DNA from: Todiramphus chloris collaris
Taxonomy: Eukaryota > Chordata > Aves > Coraciiformes > Alcedinidae
NCBI GenBank assembly: GCA_025345505.1
Contig: JANVCC010000021.1
Coordinates: forward strand, 1,965,743-2,029,742
DNA length: 64,000 nucleotides
Direction: 5' to 3'
Below the pieces are notes generated by a model that made no database searches, had not been told where the DNA came from, and saw nothing but the letters and a program-made list of their open reading frames with translations. The translations under genes and the position numbers were made by a program. How positions within the stretch are numbered: the stretch's first letter is position 1; every line of letters begins with the position of its first letter. Shown here in pieces: positions 25,498-37,484 of this stretch.

Positions 25498-25842
25498 ACA
25501 GAATCATAGAATCATAGAATGTTAGGGGTTGGAAGGGACCTAGAAAGATCATCTAGTCCAACCCCCCTGCCAGAGCAGGGTCACCTAGATAAGTCACACA
25601 GGGACAGATCCAGGTGGGGTTTGAACTCCTCCAGAGAAGGAGACTCCACAGCCCCCCTGGGCAGCCCGGTCCAGGCTCCGTCACCCTCACTGTGAAAAAG
25701 TTTTTCCTTATGTTTACCCTAAACCTCTTGTGCTCCAACTCACTCCCACTGCCTCTTGTCCTAATATTGGATGACATCAAGAAGAGTCTGGCTCCATCCT
25801 CCTTACACTCGCCCTTAAAATATTGATAGACATTAAGTATAG
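25498..25842 (-). mobile_element. CR1 retrotransposon, 5'-truncated
   Basis: Two terminal ATAGAATC units, then TTAGGGGTTGGAAGGGACCT. The minus-strand frame includes [20 protein letters not shown] and [20 protein letters not shown], the CR1 ORF2 C-terminus. Truncated near 25,842, only about 106 bp from the next copy. Confidence 0.92.
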
Positions 25843-25947
25843 AGCTGTTGTCCCTTATGTATTCCTTACCCAAATGTTTCCATATTGCCACAATAAGACA
25901 ACGGATCAGAACTTCACTTAGTGTTAAACTTCAGAGCTCATATTTAG

Positions 25948-26487
25948 TCACAGAATCACAGATCATTAGGGGTTGGAAGGGACCTTGAAAGATCATCAAG
26001 TCCAACCCCCCTGCCAGAGCAGGGTCACCTAGAGCAGGTCACACAGGAACGTGTCCAGGTGGGGTTTGAATGTCTCCAGAGAAGGAGACCCCACAACCTC
26101 CTTGGGCAGCCTGTTCTGGGTTCTGTCACCCTCACCATGAAAAAGTTTCTCCTCATGTTTCCATGGAACCTCCTCTGTTCCATCTTGCACCCCTTGCCCC
26201 TTGTCCTGTCACTGGAGGTCACTGAGCAGAGCCTGGCTCCATCCTCCTGACACTCACCATTTACATCTTTATAAACATGAATGAGGTCACCCCTCAGTCT
26301 CCTCCAAGCTCAAGAGCCCCAGCTCCCTCAGCCTTTCCTCAGCAGGGAGATGTTCCACTCCCTTCACCATCTCTGTGGCTCTGCACTGGACTCTTTCCAG
26401 CAGTTCCCTGTCCTTCTTGAACTGAGGGGCCCAGAACTGGACACAATATTCCAGATGCAGCCTCACCAGGGCAAAGTAGTGTTTTGA
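25948..26487 (-). mobile_element. CR1 retrotransposon, 5'-truncated
   Basis: Starts TCACAGAATCACAGATCATT. ORF2 tail on minus in two frames ([40 protein letters not shown]). Same orientation and subfamily as the copy 106 bp to its left, but it reaches further 5', so it is a separate insertion or a local duplication. Confidence 0.92.
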
Positions 26488-26644
26488 CACTAATTTTGAT
26501 CTTATTTCCAATCACTCCCAGTTCGTGATTTTACAGATTTGAAAGGAAGAAAAAAATATTTAGGCATATGATAGCTAGTGTTTCATCTAGTTATGTCTTA
26601 ATTAGTAATTAGGCACTGGTGACACGCTGTATGAAAGTTCTATA

Positions 26645-26797
26645 TTCCAGCCTCATCCCTGGAAGTGTTCAAGGCCAGGCTGGCTGGGGCTGTGAGCAAC
26701 CTGCTCTAGTGGGAGGTGTCCCTGCCCATGGCAGGGGGGTTGGGACTGGATGAGCTTTAAGGTCCCTTCCAACCTAAACACAAACCATTCTGTGATT
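26645..26797 (+). mobile_element. CR1 3'-end fragment, sense orientation
   Basis: Plus-strand 3' UTR with CTGGCTGGGGCTGTGAGCAA and GGCAGGGGGGTTGGGACTGG, ending near CATTCTGTGATT. Same subfamily as the copies at 54.9 and 60.8 kb. Opposite in orientation to the three copies on its left. Confidence 0.9.
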
Positions 26798-27442
26798 ACT
26801 GTGATCACTCTGCAGCTTTCATTCCAGTTCATAAACATTTGCAAGGTCTTACTATTCCATGCAACTCACAGCTGAGGATCCTCCATGCTTTTAGCTAAGA
26901 TTTTGAGAAGCTTGGAGTCTTGGCAGACAAATGAAACCACAGTATTCACTCTGAGGGAAAAGATTTTCTTGCATTAATCTTGTTTCATGTTCAGTAGAAG
27001 TGTTTTTCACATCAGTAGGAAGAAGGACAAAAAAAAAAAAAAACCCCAAAAAAATTCAAAGAGGGTTACTTGCTACATTTAGGAGCTCATTTGTTTAATG
27101 GATCAGTGGGGAGCATAACAGTGTCTGTAAGCATGGAATGAATCAAGATTATAAGGCGAAAACAGAAGAATGTTCCTTCTGGTGAGTAACGTGCCAGTCT
27201 TAGAAACATCAGCGTGGATACTTCAACGGCAGATAAACTCCCATTCTACACCATGCATCTTACCACATTTCCCCTCATTCTGCAGGACAGAATCCTCAGC
27301 AATTCCCAGCTGGTCACTCCAAGCTCAAGAGGGTAAGCGGGGCCTTGAAGGAAACGTTCCCATTCCAACACGGAAGTTCACACTGGTGGTTGAGTCCCAA
27401 GGATACAATTCTTATGACTTTGGCTCCAACAGCACACCAATT

Positions 27443-27552
27443 TAGAATAGAATAGAATAGAATAGAATAGAATAGAATAGAATAGAATAGAATAGNNNNN
27501 NNNNNAGAATAGAATAGAATAGAATAGAATAGAATAGAATAGAATAGAATAG
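27443..27552. repeat. (TAGAA)n pentanucleotide expansion with assembly gap
   Basis: About twenty near-perfect TAGAA units, interrupted by 10 N at 27,496-27,505. The repeat directly abuts a minus-strand CR1 3' end, where the normal terminal unit is the 8-mer ATAGAATC. The pentamer looks like an expanded derivative of that tail. True length is unknown because of the gap. Confidence 0.95.
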
Positions 27553-27665
27553 TTTTGGCTGGAAGAGACCTTCAAGATCATCAAGTCCAACCTTACTCCT
27601 AACCCTATCAAAAACCACTAAACCACATCCCTAAGCATTCTATGATTCTAGTCCAAAATTCTATG
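27553..27665 (-). mobile_element. Short CR1 3'-end fragment
   Basis: TTTTGGCTGGAAGAGACCTT is followed by TCCAACCTTACTCC, the same 3'-UTR variant as the element at 5.75 kb. It stops near 27,637, after which ATTCTATGATTCTA strings appear in the opposite (plus) orientation, suggesting a second nested CR1 tail. Confidence 0.85.
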
Positions 27666-27779
27666 ATTCTAATTCAAAACTTACAGTACCTTTTTACCTC
27701 CTTTGCAGTGATTACAGATAAATAACATTCTGTCCTAAATAATAGACGAGCACCCAGTCTCACTCACCCAGTAAGAACA

Positions 27780-27925
27780 AGGAACCAAAAACTGGGAGAC
27801 TACTGGGAGACTACACCATGATGTCTGCTGTTATAGAATCTGCATCATATAAGGGTCTTAGCCTTGAAGTTATGCCTCGTGAGTGCTCACCCAGCTTTAC
27901 AGTGCCTTTATGCCTGTAATGACAT
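27780..27925. repeat. Diverged repeat, copy B
   Basis: Counterpart of 24,601-24,745 (exact TCATATAAGGGT core and conserved flanks). It lies in direct orientation 3.2 kb away, on the other side of the CR1 cluster. Confidence 0.55.
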
Positions 27926-30900
27926 CAATTTTGATCAATTTAGAAGCGTGAGAGTGCATTAGATTTCGATATCCTCTCTGGATTGGTGAGAATACCAGGT
28001 GAGATACTTCTTAAATCAGATGTCACTTGTGGAAAGGCATATAAGCACTCACTCTTGCAAAAGCAGTGTCAGTGCAACCTTTCAGGGTTACAGAATAATC
28101 CCTGGGCACAGAATCACATCTGTGATTTTTTTTTTTACCTTTTTTTTTTAATATTTCTTTCCATAATTGCAAGGCTGTCAGGGAACTTGTAGGCTTACAA
28201 AGGAAAACCTGACAAGAAGTCACAATTACCGTTTATTGTATCAGTTTGAATCTGATTCTCATGAGCACAAAGAGGACTATATTTCTTCTTCAATGTCTCT
28301 AAACAGTGCGAAGTAGCTGAGGTTTATTTTTTAAGTGCCTGCAATAAATTATCACTCTAGGTAAGTAAAGAAACTCGTTCAAAGGAGCTCGTCTGATCTT
28401 TAGCAACACAATAACGGCGTTGACACAATTCACAAGCTTGACCTTTTTCATGTAAGTAAAGTAAAATCAGTATTTCACAGTTCACACAGATTAAACACCA
28501 GCCCAGAAAACCAGCACCAAAACCAATACACTGCTTAACACCTAAGCAGACTTTCAGAGAGACTAGAGAATGAAGAACCTGTTTTGAAAGATACTTATTT
28601 TTAGTTCAAATGAGTTCTGCATCCAGACAGCTCCAGTTATCATATTTGAAAGAGAAAAACAATGGGAACGAGGAGCTCTGAAGCACCTTGGTAAAACTCC
28701 AAGGTCTATTTCCATCCCAAAGGCCAAACCTTTCGGTACTTAGGCAAAACTCCCACACATTTCAACTGGCTTTTCCTCTGTCACGTAGGATTTCACATTC
28801 TCAGCAAAAATACCTGTATTCCCTCAGCATGACAGACAGAAAGTATTTTTTTTCTAACATTACAAGATGAAAAACTAAGAAAGCAAAACTGTGAGAGTAG
28901 AAGTACAAATGCAAAGAAGACCTCTTACCGTGGATCTATATTTGAGCAGTGGTGGGTTGACATGTACAGGATAGATGTTCTATGCTTTTCCAGGCAAAAA
29001 ACATTTACTGACTGCATTTGCTGGGTACATGCTGGCCTGGATGATCTCTTCTGCAATATGGCTATTACTAGTCCAGAGTGTATTTCAGCTCTGGGGTCAA
29101 GAGCTGTGACATGGCCACATGCCAATGTCACATGGGACTGAGACGGGGATTATATAGTAGTTTCCATAGAAAGGCAGTGCAGGCACATGGGCCAGATGAG
29201 CCTGCAACATGCTCTACCAGGACCCCGAGCATATAGCTACATCCTCCAAGAGATCTCTGTATGGCATCTCCCAATCCTACACTTCTGTGGTGAGCTCAGA
29301 CCGGGGACAGCAGTTGTCTCGGGAGACAAATAAGCTGTAATACTTTTAATCTCTGAGTTCAAACACAAGTCATCCCCACTTTGGTAATTAATTAACATTT
29401 CATCCCTTTCTCCACAGATATGCTCTTCGATGGTCAATGCCTCCCACGTCCTTGTCCTTCTGCCCCCTCCTCTGATGCTTCTTGGAAGTAAGGCAGGGGG
29501 TAAGACACAAAAACCAGGAGTTCAATTTCCACCTAATACTAAAACCAGGCAGTTCACTGGGACAAGGCATGTGAGGCAGCTTAAATTCTTCATTTTCTCC
29601 CCTGTCCCCTCTTATTTCAATGTTTTCCTGCATGGGGCACCCAGCCAAGCAGCTGGTGTTTGTTAACTGATGGAAAAATATTGTGCTTTGTATGTTCTAC
29701 CTTCTTGGTAAGTACATATGGCTGGGTAGGTCCCAGCATCTATAGAAGGTTGAACCTGGTCTAGCTGCCTCTGCAGCAGCAAGAGATACAGTAAAATGAG
29801 TATTGCTGCTGAAGACAGAAGGGGAGTTGGGTTTCTCTTCTGACATCTTCCAGCCCCTGAGCCAAGAGAGCTGTGGCTGATGCCTTTTCTTCTCAAGCTA
29901 AATAGGGTTTCATCTCCAAGTAGACACCCCTTGCAAGTGCCCTCATGGAGAATTAAAACCTCCCCAGACAACAGTGTTACAAATGCAGCTGTATAAAAAC
30001 AGTGGGTGTGGAAAGCTGCATGCTGTATGCCAATTACTCGAGCCTTCCAACTTTTCAGTCATGTCATGGTGACCTTTGAAAACTCATTTCTTGACTGGAA
30101 AAATGGTTGGGGCTAATTTGACCGAGATGTCACTGAGGTGCTAATAACTAACCAATACTTTGTATTCAAGGACCTAGCTGTTTCAATAGGAATAATTATG
30201 ACATTAAAATGCCAAAGGGAGAAAAAAAAAAAAAAAAAGAAGAAAATAATAATAATTGTAGATTGAATTTGGCACTCTGTAGTATAACCCAAGGGTAAAG
30301 TGAGGTTCTGGCATGACACAAGTTTCTCTTGGAAAAATAAGAGTGTCTTGTCTCAAAAGCAGTAGTACCAACTGGGCACTGTGGAGCCTCTTGGTTTAGA
30401 AAAACATGTGCTGTGTTTCTGCTGGGATTGCCTGTCAGATTATTACTTATTTTTTTTTTTAGCCATGGAAGGCTGATAGATGCAGATGCCTGCACCCTTC
30501 CAAGCGTTATTAAGCATGTCACATTAATTGCACAAAGTCATTTTGCTCTGCTCAGCAAGTCAGACTTCTATATTTGTCTTGGGAAAAAAAAAAAAATAAT
30601 GGAGGCATGTGGTCAGAAAACCAGCTGTCAGTCAGGCTCCTCTTTAACAACCGAAACAACAGTTAACCCAAACCTGGTCAGCTATGTGATGCAAGGCAGC
30701 TTCAGCTGCGCTGAGTGCTGCAGAACGTACCGAGATGTCCCCACGAAAGCTCTGAGTAAACAAAAGCATTGCTCCTAACCATCTTTCACAACCGCAGCAA
30801 CGGCTCCAGACTTCTTTCTGAAACCAGATACCACGTCAGGAACCAGGGCCAGGCTGTGGCTGTAGAGAAGTGTGTGATACAGCACAGCAGAGAGAAAAAA

Positions 30901-31498
30901 GGCAGTAAAAAAAAAAATGGGTTGGAAATCCCTGCAGTTCTGGCATCCTCCCGGCACAGAACCAGAATGCAGAATGGCTGAGAAAACAGAGCGTTTCCAG
31001 TTCATCTGCAGAGGTGACCAAAGGAAATGTTGCAGAGACCTGCAGCAAAGCACAAACCCCTCATCCCGAGGGGAAAATCAGAAATGTCCATATTCTGCTC
31101 CCCTGGGATGACTGGAGGAGGTAAGTGCAGTGCTGGCACAGAGTTGGTACAGGAGACTCCGAGATGAAGGGATGCACGTGAGCTGCTTCTCCTTTCACCC
31201 TGTTTCTTTCCAGAGGTCCCTGTGCCGGGTGAAGCCTTCAGGGAAACAAGATTCTCAGCAAAACACAGCAGGAAATCTCCCTCAGCTCACAGGGAGGAAC
31301 TGAAACATCCGCACTCCATCGAGACCAGTCTTTGTGCCAGAAATGGGAACTGCTTCAAAATAATGTGAACCTCCACATCACACCTTAACCCAGAGATCAG
31401 TTGGGCCCTTTGTGTTTCACATGTATAAATCATATGGGAAGTGGAGGGAATCATATCTGGGCCACCTCCAGAGGACTTTGAAAAGTGAAGAGTCTGTT
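27926..31498. other. Mostly unique sequence, no gene seen
   Basis: A/T-rich with poly-A runs (30,222-30,238; 30,584-30,597). A weak old CR1-like 3' end may lie at 29,010-29,065. The overlapping frames of 60-120 codons resemble no protein I know. Confidence 0.4.
29010..29065 (+). mobile_element. Possible ancient CR1 3'-end relic
   Basis: GCTGGGTACATGCTGGCCTG, then GATGATCTCTTCTGCAATAT follow the order of old amniote CR1 3' ends (GATACTGGGCTGGATGGACC ... CAATATGGC). Too short and diverged to be certain. Confidence 0.3.
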
Positions 31499-32456
31499 TC
31501 ACAGAATTGCAGAATGATAGGAGTTGGAAGGGACCTCAAAATATCATCTAGTCCAACCCCCCTGCTAGAGCAGGATCACCTAGAGCAGGTCACACTGGAA
31601 CAGATCCGGGTGGGTTTGGAATGTCTCCAGAGACTCCACAACCTCCCTGGGCAGCCCACTCCAGTGCTCTGTCACCCTCACTGTGAAAAAAGCTTTTCCT
31701 TCTGTTTGTCTGAAACCTCCTATGCTCCAGCTTGTACCCATTACCCCTTGTCCTATCACTGGATGTCACTGAGAGGAGCCTGGCTCCATCCTCCCGACAC
31801 CTGCCCTTGACACATTTATAGACATTAATAAGGTCACCCCTCAGTCTCCTTTTCTCCAGGCTAAAGAGACCCAGCTCTCTCAGCCTCTCCTCATAAGGGA
31901 GATGCTCCACTCCATCATCTTAGTGGCTCTGCACTGGACTCTCTCCAGTAGCTCCCTGTCTTTCTTGAACTGGGGTGCCCAGAACTGGACACAGTATTCC
32001 AGGTGGGGGCTCACCAGTGCAGAGTAGAGGGGGAGGAGAACCTCCCTCGACCTGCTGGCCACACTTTTCTTAGTGCATCCCAGGATGCCATTGGCCTTCT
32101 TGGATGCAAGGGTACATTGTTGGCTCATGGTCATCCTCTTGTCCACCATGACTCCCAGATCTTTTTCCCCAGAGCTGCTCTCCAACAGATCAGCCCCCAA
32201 CCTGTGCTGATCCATGGGGTTGTTCTTCCCCAGATGCAGTACTTTACACTTGTCCTCGTTGAACTTCATTAAGTTTCTCCCCACTCAGCTTTCCAGCCTG
32301 TCCAGGTCACGCTGGATGGCAGCACAGCCTTCTGGAGTGTCAGCCACCCCTCCCAGTTTTGTATCATCAGTGAACTTGCTGAGAGTCCACTCTGTCCCTT
32401 TGTCCAGGTCATTGATGAATATATTGAACAGCACTGGCCCCAGGACCGACCCCTGT
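31499..32456 (-). mobile_element. CR1 retrotransposon with part of reverse transcriptase
   Basis: One of the longer CR1 copies. The 3' end is at 31,499. On minus, ORF2 reads in three pieces: 32,456-32,285 holds the RT core block [15 protein letters not shown] and the catalytic-site variant [10 protein letters not shown] (family F-A-D-D). 32,284-31,880 holds [19 protein letters not shown] through [19 protein letters not shown]. 31,910-31,590 holds the C-terminus. The frame breaks between pieces make it inactive. Truncated 5' of the RT core. Confidence 0.95.
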
Positions 32457-34879
32457 TTCCTTATTTCCACTTGCTTTGCTTGTATCTGACACTCCACTAA
32501 GAGTTTTACCCCTGCTGTCAGTAGGAGGGTCACATTTACCATAAGTAGCAAAGGGTGGAGCAGCCAGAAGGGGCTGAACAGATTTTGGGGGCACATTACT
32601 AAGCACTTTAGATTGGTTAACTTCTCACCATCATGGCAGGAATGAGAGGAGAAGAAATGCTCACTTCAGTTGTGACCTGCTTTCTCCTGCAACCCGGGCT
32701 GGAGCTCAGAGTGGCTCTCTTGCCTGCCCAGGCCTGGCCATGCAGCATCCACCACGCTGGCTCAGCATCACCTTAAAATAAGGATGACACTGTGTTAAGC
32801 TGACTGACTTGCAGTCCCCTATAGACAGACCGAAGAGCTCTGTGTCGAAAATGAGGAGATTTGAGTCAAGATTGTTATCCCCACCTCCAAATCTCTACCA
32901 GGGAAAAAGAGAGGAGCAGATGAGAGGACAGACCACCACTGCCCATCATCATCACCCAGTCACTACAGATACTTCATCTCCCAGTTGCCCAGACTAAGGT
33001 CTAACTCAGAACATCAGAGTTTCATTATATTGCTGATGATCTTTTCCCCTTTCTTATCTTTCTGTCTGCAAAGAAAGGCATAAGGCCCTCAGCTACCAGC
33101 AAGTCAAAGCATTTGGCTTGGCTTCCAAAAGCTCATAACCCTTCAGTGTGCTCCTTCTCTCCAAAGAGGACTAACTAAGGTAGCTTGTTCACAAAAAGAG
33201 ATGTTATCAACAAAGGGGTTACACTTACAGAGCTTCACGATCTCATTTTCACTCACATAATTATTTGAAATCAACAGCAAAAAAAAAATTATTTTCAAGT
33301 CATTTGTCTTGGGGTTTTCACAGGCAAGAAGAACAGGACACACGCAGCGCTCCGTGTGTGCTTACGGAAACATCTCCAGAGGAAACTCTTTTCTACAGAG
33401 CTCTGGAGTAAGACATCAACATCTACTGAAATTAATATGCAGGGGACTCGGCTCGAGATGGCATGTCTCCAGCATCACAAGTACATGGTGAATGAGGCTT
33501 GGGATTCTATTTTTAAAGTCCTTTTCCTCCCGCTGGAAACCGCTGCCTGTTCCATACAACTTGTGTATGAGGCAAGTTGTGTTTTTTTTCCCCTTCAGCA
33601 GCTAATGTCCCCTTCTTCCCAAATGCTCAGATGCTAAGATTAGATTTGCTGCAGGGCTTCTCCTTAGCGACCAGGTTATTAGCTGTAATTGTTGATTTTG
33701 ACTTTTTCTGGTTTTTTAACCGAGCATTAATGACTTCAGCCACGCAACTGAAGCATCCCACTGGAGCCTGCCCGGTGGAGGGGATGGCTGCAAAATAACC
33801 GCTTGTTCTTCCCAGCTGCAGCACACACCCAGGCACTGGAGCTGCAGCAGGGATTAGTGAGGAAGCAGGGAGGGAGTGGTAGCTTCTCCACTGGGAATTC
33901 CAACCAGATTTCTCCGAATTCAGAGTCTGCTCAGCTAGGCAGACCCAGTTGCTTTCCAGCAGCTGGCTGGACCAGTGTAAAGTAGCTGAAAGCACTCAAG
34001 GCAGCAAAAGCATTTCTGTGCCATAATATCTGAGCACTTCAGAGTATGTAGAATACTTCAGCGAGGCAGGAAAAGTAACAGAAACAACTCGAGCACGCCA
34101 GTGGTCACAGTTAATCTATGGCTAGTCGAGCTACTTCAGTGTAAAGGGACACCAAAAGTTGCAAGCACATGATATAAAACCTGAAAGTGATTTAGTACTT
34201 CCCCCAAAATAGCAATTTACCCCCAGTGAAATCCACCACGTACACCACTGCTACGGAGCAACTTGCTCTGAGGAGATTCCTCACCGTGTCATTGTTTGCG
34301 TGTCCACAGCCGACGTGATTTGTCCCACAGCTCCTCAAAACAGAAGGAGGGCTGAGTCTTTTCATACCTGCGTCCTCTTCAGAGAAGTCTCCTTCCCACA
34401 CCTCTGCATCCGGCCAGTGCCCTACAGAAAGCCCAGCAACCACACCAGCTGGATCCACCAGTCCTCACTGGTTTCTTCAGAGGAGAATCTGTGGCATCTC
34501 TAAACAATATACCTTAGAGAAGTGATGGGCTGTGAGCTGCCCATTTTAACCATGAACCAGAACTCAGGATTGCAGTTGATAATTCCACAGGAAAAAAAAA
34601 AAACCAAACAAAAAAACAAACAAAAATGTTTTGCAAGGGCCAAAAAAACCCCAACCCCAAGCCAAGAGTCAGCAATCATTTGGAAAGAAAGAGGAGTAAA
34701 AAAGGCCATCACTGTATAAATCCATGGTGGCCGTGTCTTGGGTGTTTTGAACAGTTCTGGTCCCTCTTGCTATAGGGATGTAAAAGGAGGACCAAGTATC
34801 CTGATGAAAGGTATGGAGACAGCTTCTGTGCAATGATTGACTGGGATATATTCCAGGAGGGGCTCTAGGACCAACATCT
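32457..34879. other. Unique sequence, no gene seen
   Basis: Moderate-GC sequence around 33.3-34.4 kb has overlapping short frames on both strands. No splice pair or family similarity could be supported. Confidence 0.4.
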
Positions 34880-35545
34880 AAGCATGCAGAGAGAAAATTG
34901 TGAAGGCCAAAGCTAGGCAAGAGCTGAAACTGGTGAAGGATGTGAAGGACAGTAAGAGCAAAAGAAGGACTAAAGAACTTACGGTGTTGCTGCTTAATGG
35001 GGCAGAGCACCTTACTGGCACAGGACACAGAAAAGACTGTGTCAGTGCCATCACTACTGGTCAGGTGTGGTCTTGGGGATCCCTGTGGGTGGTAGCAAAG
35101 TGTGGGGGAGAACAGTGCTGCTCACAGAAGAGGAGAACAAAGTTATGGGCTACTTAGGTAAACTGGACATATATAAGCACATGGGATCAGATAGGAAGTT
35201 ACCAAGCACATTGAGAGCTGGCCAATGTCCTGGCGAGGCCACCTTCTGTCATCTCTCAGTGATCGTGGTGGTCGTGGGAGGTCCTCAAGTGCTGGAGGCA
35301 AGGAAGATCTGGGGAACTTACGGCTGATCAGCTTCACCTGAAACTCCGGGTGGTTATTGCCAGACTCAGGAAGAGCAAGAAGGTGACTGGGAACAGCCAG
35401 TATGGATTTAGCAAAAGCAAACTGTGCCTGAGCACCTCTGTGGTGAGAAGACCGGCTCTGTAGGCAACAGGAGAGCAGAAGATCTTGTTTACTTGGACTT
35501 TAGCCTGTGACAGGCTTCCCCACAGTGCATCCTTACAGTCAAGCA
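34880..35545 (+). mobile_element. Old CR1 ORF2 fragment (linker and RT N-terminal part)
   Basis: Plus-strand frames retain CR1 ORF2 blocks in order. VKDSKSKRRTKE followed by LLLNGAEHLTG near 34,930-35,030 corresponds to the linker before RT. LRLISFTLKLRVVIARLRKS and NSQYGFSKSKLCLSTSVV at 35,315-35,440 correspond to RT blocks, and TWTLACDRLPHS near 35,490 to the [10 protein letters not shown] region in a shifted frame. Heavily mutated, with no 3' end, so it is an internal relic. Confidence 0.65.
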
Positions 35546-36290
35546 AGAGATAAGGACTGGACATGTGGACTCTGCAGCAGAGCAAGGGAAAAGCAGCAAA
35601 GAGAGCGGGTCTTGCAGATCTCATTTTCTCAGCATTATGATTTCTGAGGTAACAGGAAAAGTTCATGGCACAACAAACTTTGTCCTGCATCTGAAATTTT
35701 ATTACATGAAAGTTGGCAGCTTTGGCTGCTGCGTGGGAGAGAGCCTCCAGATGCAGAAGTCTGCGTTCATTCCAGTGATTATTTTTTAGATGAAGACCAA
35801 TGTCCATCTGAGCACAGCAAACCTACCTGGCTTTCGGACCACACCAAACCACGCGAGTCTTCATTCAGTCTTCATATTTCCATTCTGTATCTGCCCGCTG
35901 TCATCTTTGTGAGCACCGGGCTGATTTGTAATGATGCAGTTTAAGCCCATTGGTCTTACCAACTATTTACCCTGTAACGTGCCCAGTAGGTCTTCCAAAC
36001 TTGTGTTAAAAGCTTTAATGTGTCCTCCTTCGAGATCTTAAACATGTATTTCCTGGCGCAGGACAAATCCTTGGCTTCAATATCATGCTTTTGAGAATTT
36101 CAGTTTATGGCTTTAACACCTTGCTCTAACATTTAAGAATTTCTCATGCCTCTAGACTACACTATTTAGAAAAAAAAATTATATATACTCTTGAACCACT
36201 TCTATTTAATTTCATTTATTAAGGGATGATGTAAAAAAAGATTCAGATCCATTTACCTTTTTTCTTTCTACCTACACCTTCCCCTCCCTT
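35546..36290. other. A/T-rich unique sequence, no gene seen
   Basis: No mobile element, exon or RNA gene could be supported. A-runs and T-runs near 36,168 and 36,230. Confidence 0.45.
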
Positions 36291-37050
36291 CGATGGTTGC
36301 AGCTCCACTAAAAAAGACAGTGCCTCACAAAGTCAAGCTTTGCATGCGTGGCCCAATTTTTGAAATCATTTGGTCAAGCTGCTTTCAACATTGGCCACTC
36401 AGGGTTTGGGGTTTGCATAACATCGGCCTTTTGGGGACTGGGATTTACACCATGGCGGCCCTTTGCCCACCAGCCCGCCACTGTTGGCTGCAGCAGCGAG
36501 GCCCTGCCGAGCCCCTGCTCTCCCCGTCCTCTCCTCTCTCCCCCGCCGAGGGGCCTGGCATAGCTGGGTGGCCAGGGCGGGTGCTGCTTAGCCCAACATG
36601 GCTGGGGCAGGGTCATGGTTTGGGGGCAGGCCAGCCCCTCAGGCCTGGGGCAGCCACTTGGTGTTACCCCCCCTCCCTCCCCTGAGGGGAAGAGAGAGGG
36701 AATGAGGGAGAGAGACTCAGCCATTAGAGAAGGGAACTGAGACACATTTAATGGAAATGGAAATAATAATAAAAATAGAATAGATACAAATATGTACAAA
36801 ACCAGCATTGAACTGATGGGAATTATGTCGCCATCACCACTGATGCTGTGGAGCAGGCACCGGGAGAGTCCCAGCCTGGGCCCGGCAGCAGCTGGGAGCT
36901 GTGTTCAGGAGCTGGATTCTGGTGCTGGATTCAGGAACCCCCAGCTCAGGATGGAAGGCAGAACGGACAGAGCCCTCCTGGGCTGTCAGGAAAGCATCAG
37001 AGGAGCTGAGCTGAGCAAAGCAGGATGAGACACTCGTGATCCCTCAGCTT
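36291..37050 (-). mobile_element. LTR-like block of an endogenous retrovirus (avian type)
   Basis: The segment from ACATTTAATGGAAATGGAAA (36,745) through AATAGAATAGATACAAATAT, ATCACCACTGATGCTG, GCACCGGGAGAGTCCC, GGAGCTGGATTCTGG and GGATGGAAGGCAGAACGGAC resembles, in antisense orientation, a common avian ERV LTR sequence as I remember it. Termini are unclear, no gag or pol is present, and the left boundary is a guess. The GC-rich sequence to 37,480 may belong to it. Confidence 0.5.
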
Positions 37051-37484
37051 TACAGTGACTGTGGTGTCCGTGGGCTGGGGTCCCTCGGGGGTCAGTTTGG
37101 GGTCCCCTGTCCTGGCCGCCCCTCCCTGAAGGTGCCGCCTTTGACTTTCTGCACCCCCCCGGGGTTGGTGCCCAAGCCCCAGCAGTGGCCTCGCTCTGCA
37201 CCCCAGCCCTGGGTCCCGCCTGTGCCCATGGGGTGTTCTCCCTGCTGGGAGCAGCCCCTGCCTGTGCCACCAGCTGCTGCCTGCAGCCAGGGCAGGGGGA
37301 GAAGAGCTGGGCTGGGAAGGGGAACCCCTGCCCACAGCCACCCCTGCTCTCACTCACAGCAGGACAGGTGGCCAGGCCTGGCACTGCCGCTGCTTGTGTG
37401 CCTTGGGCGGCAGCAGCGGCAGCTGCCCCAGGTTGCCCCGGGGCCCCGGGCCATGGGCATGCAGGGCTGCGAGCACGTGTAAGA
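37051..37484. other. GC-rich stretch between LTR-like block and TG/CG repeat
   Basis: Very GC-rich, open on both strands by composition. A minus-strand frame (37,642-36,986) reads Ala/Gly/Pro-rich sequence but runs straight into the repeat and has no recognisable domain. Origin unclear: LTR-derived, or distal promoter sequence. Confidence 0.4.

Noticed and set aside
31590..32596. Possible host reverse-transcriptase-like gene
   Set aside because: All motifs fit CR1 ORF2 and the frame is broken several times; a normal dead CR1 copy.
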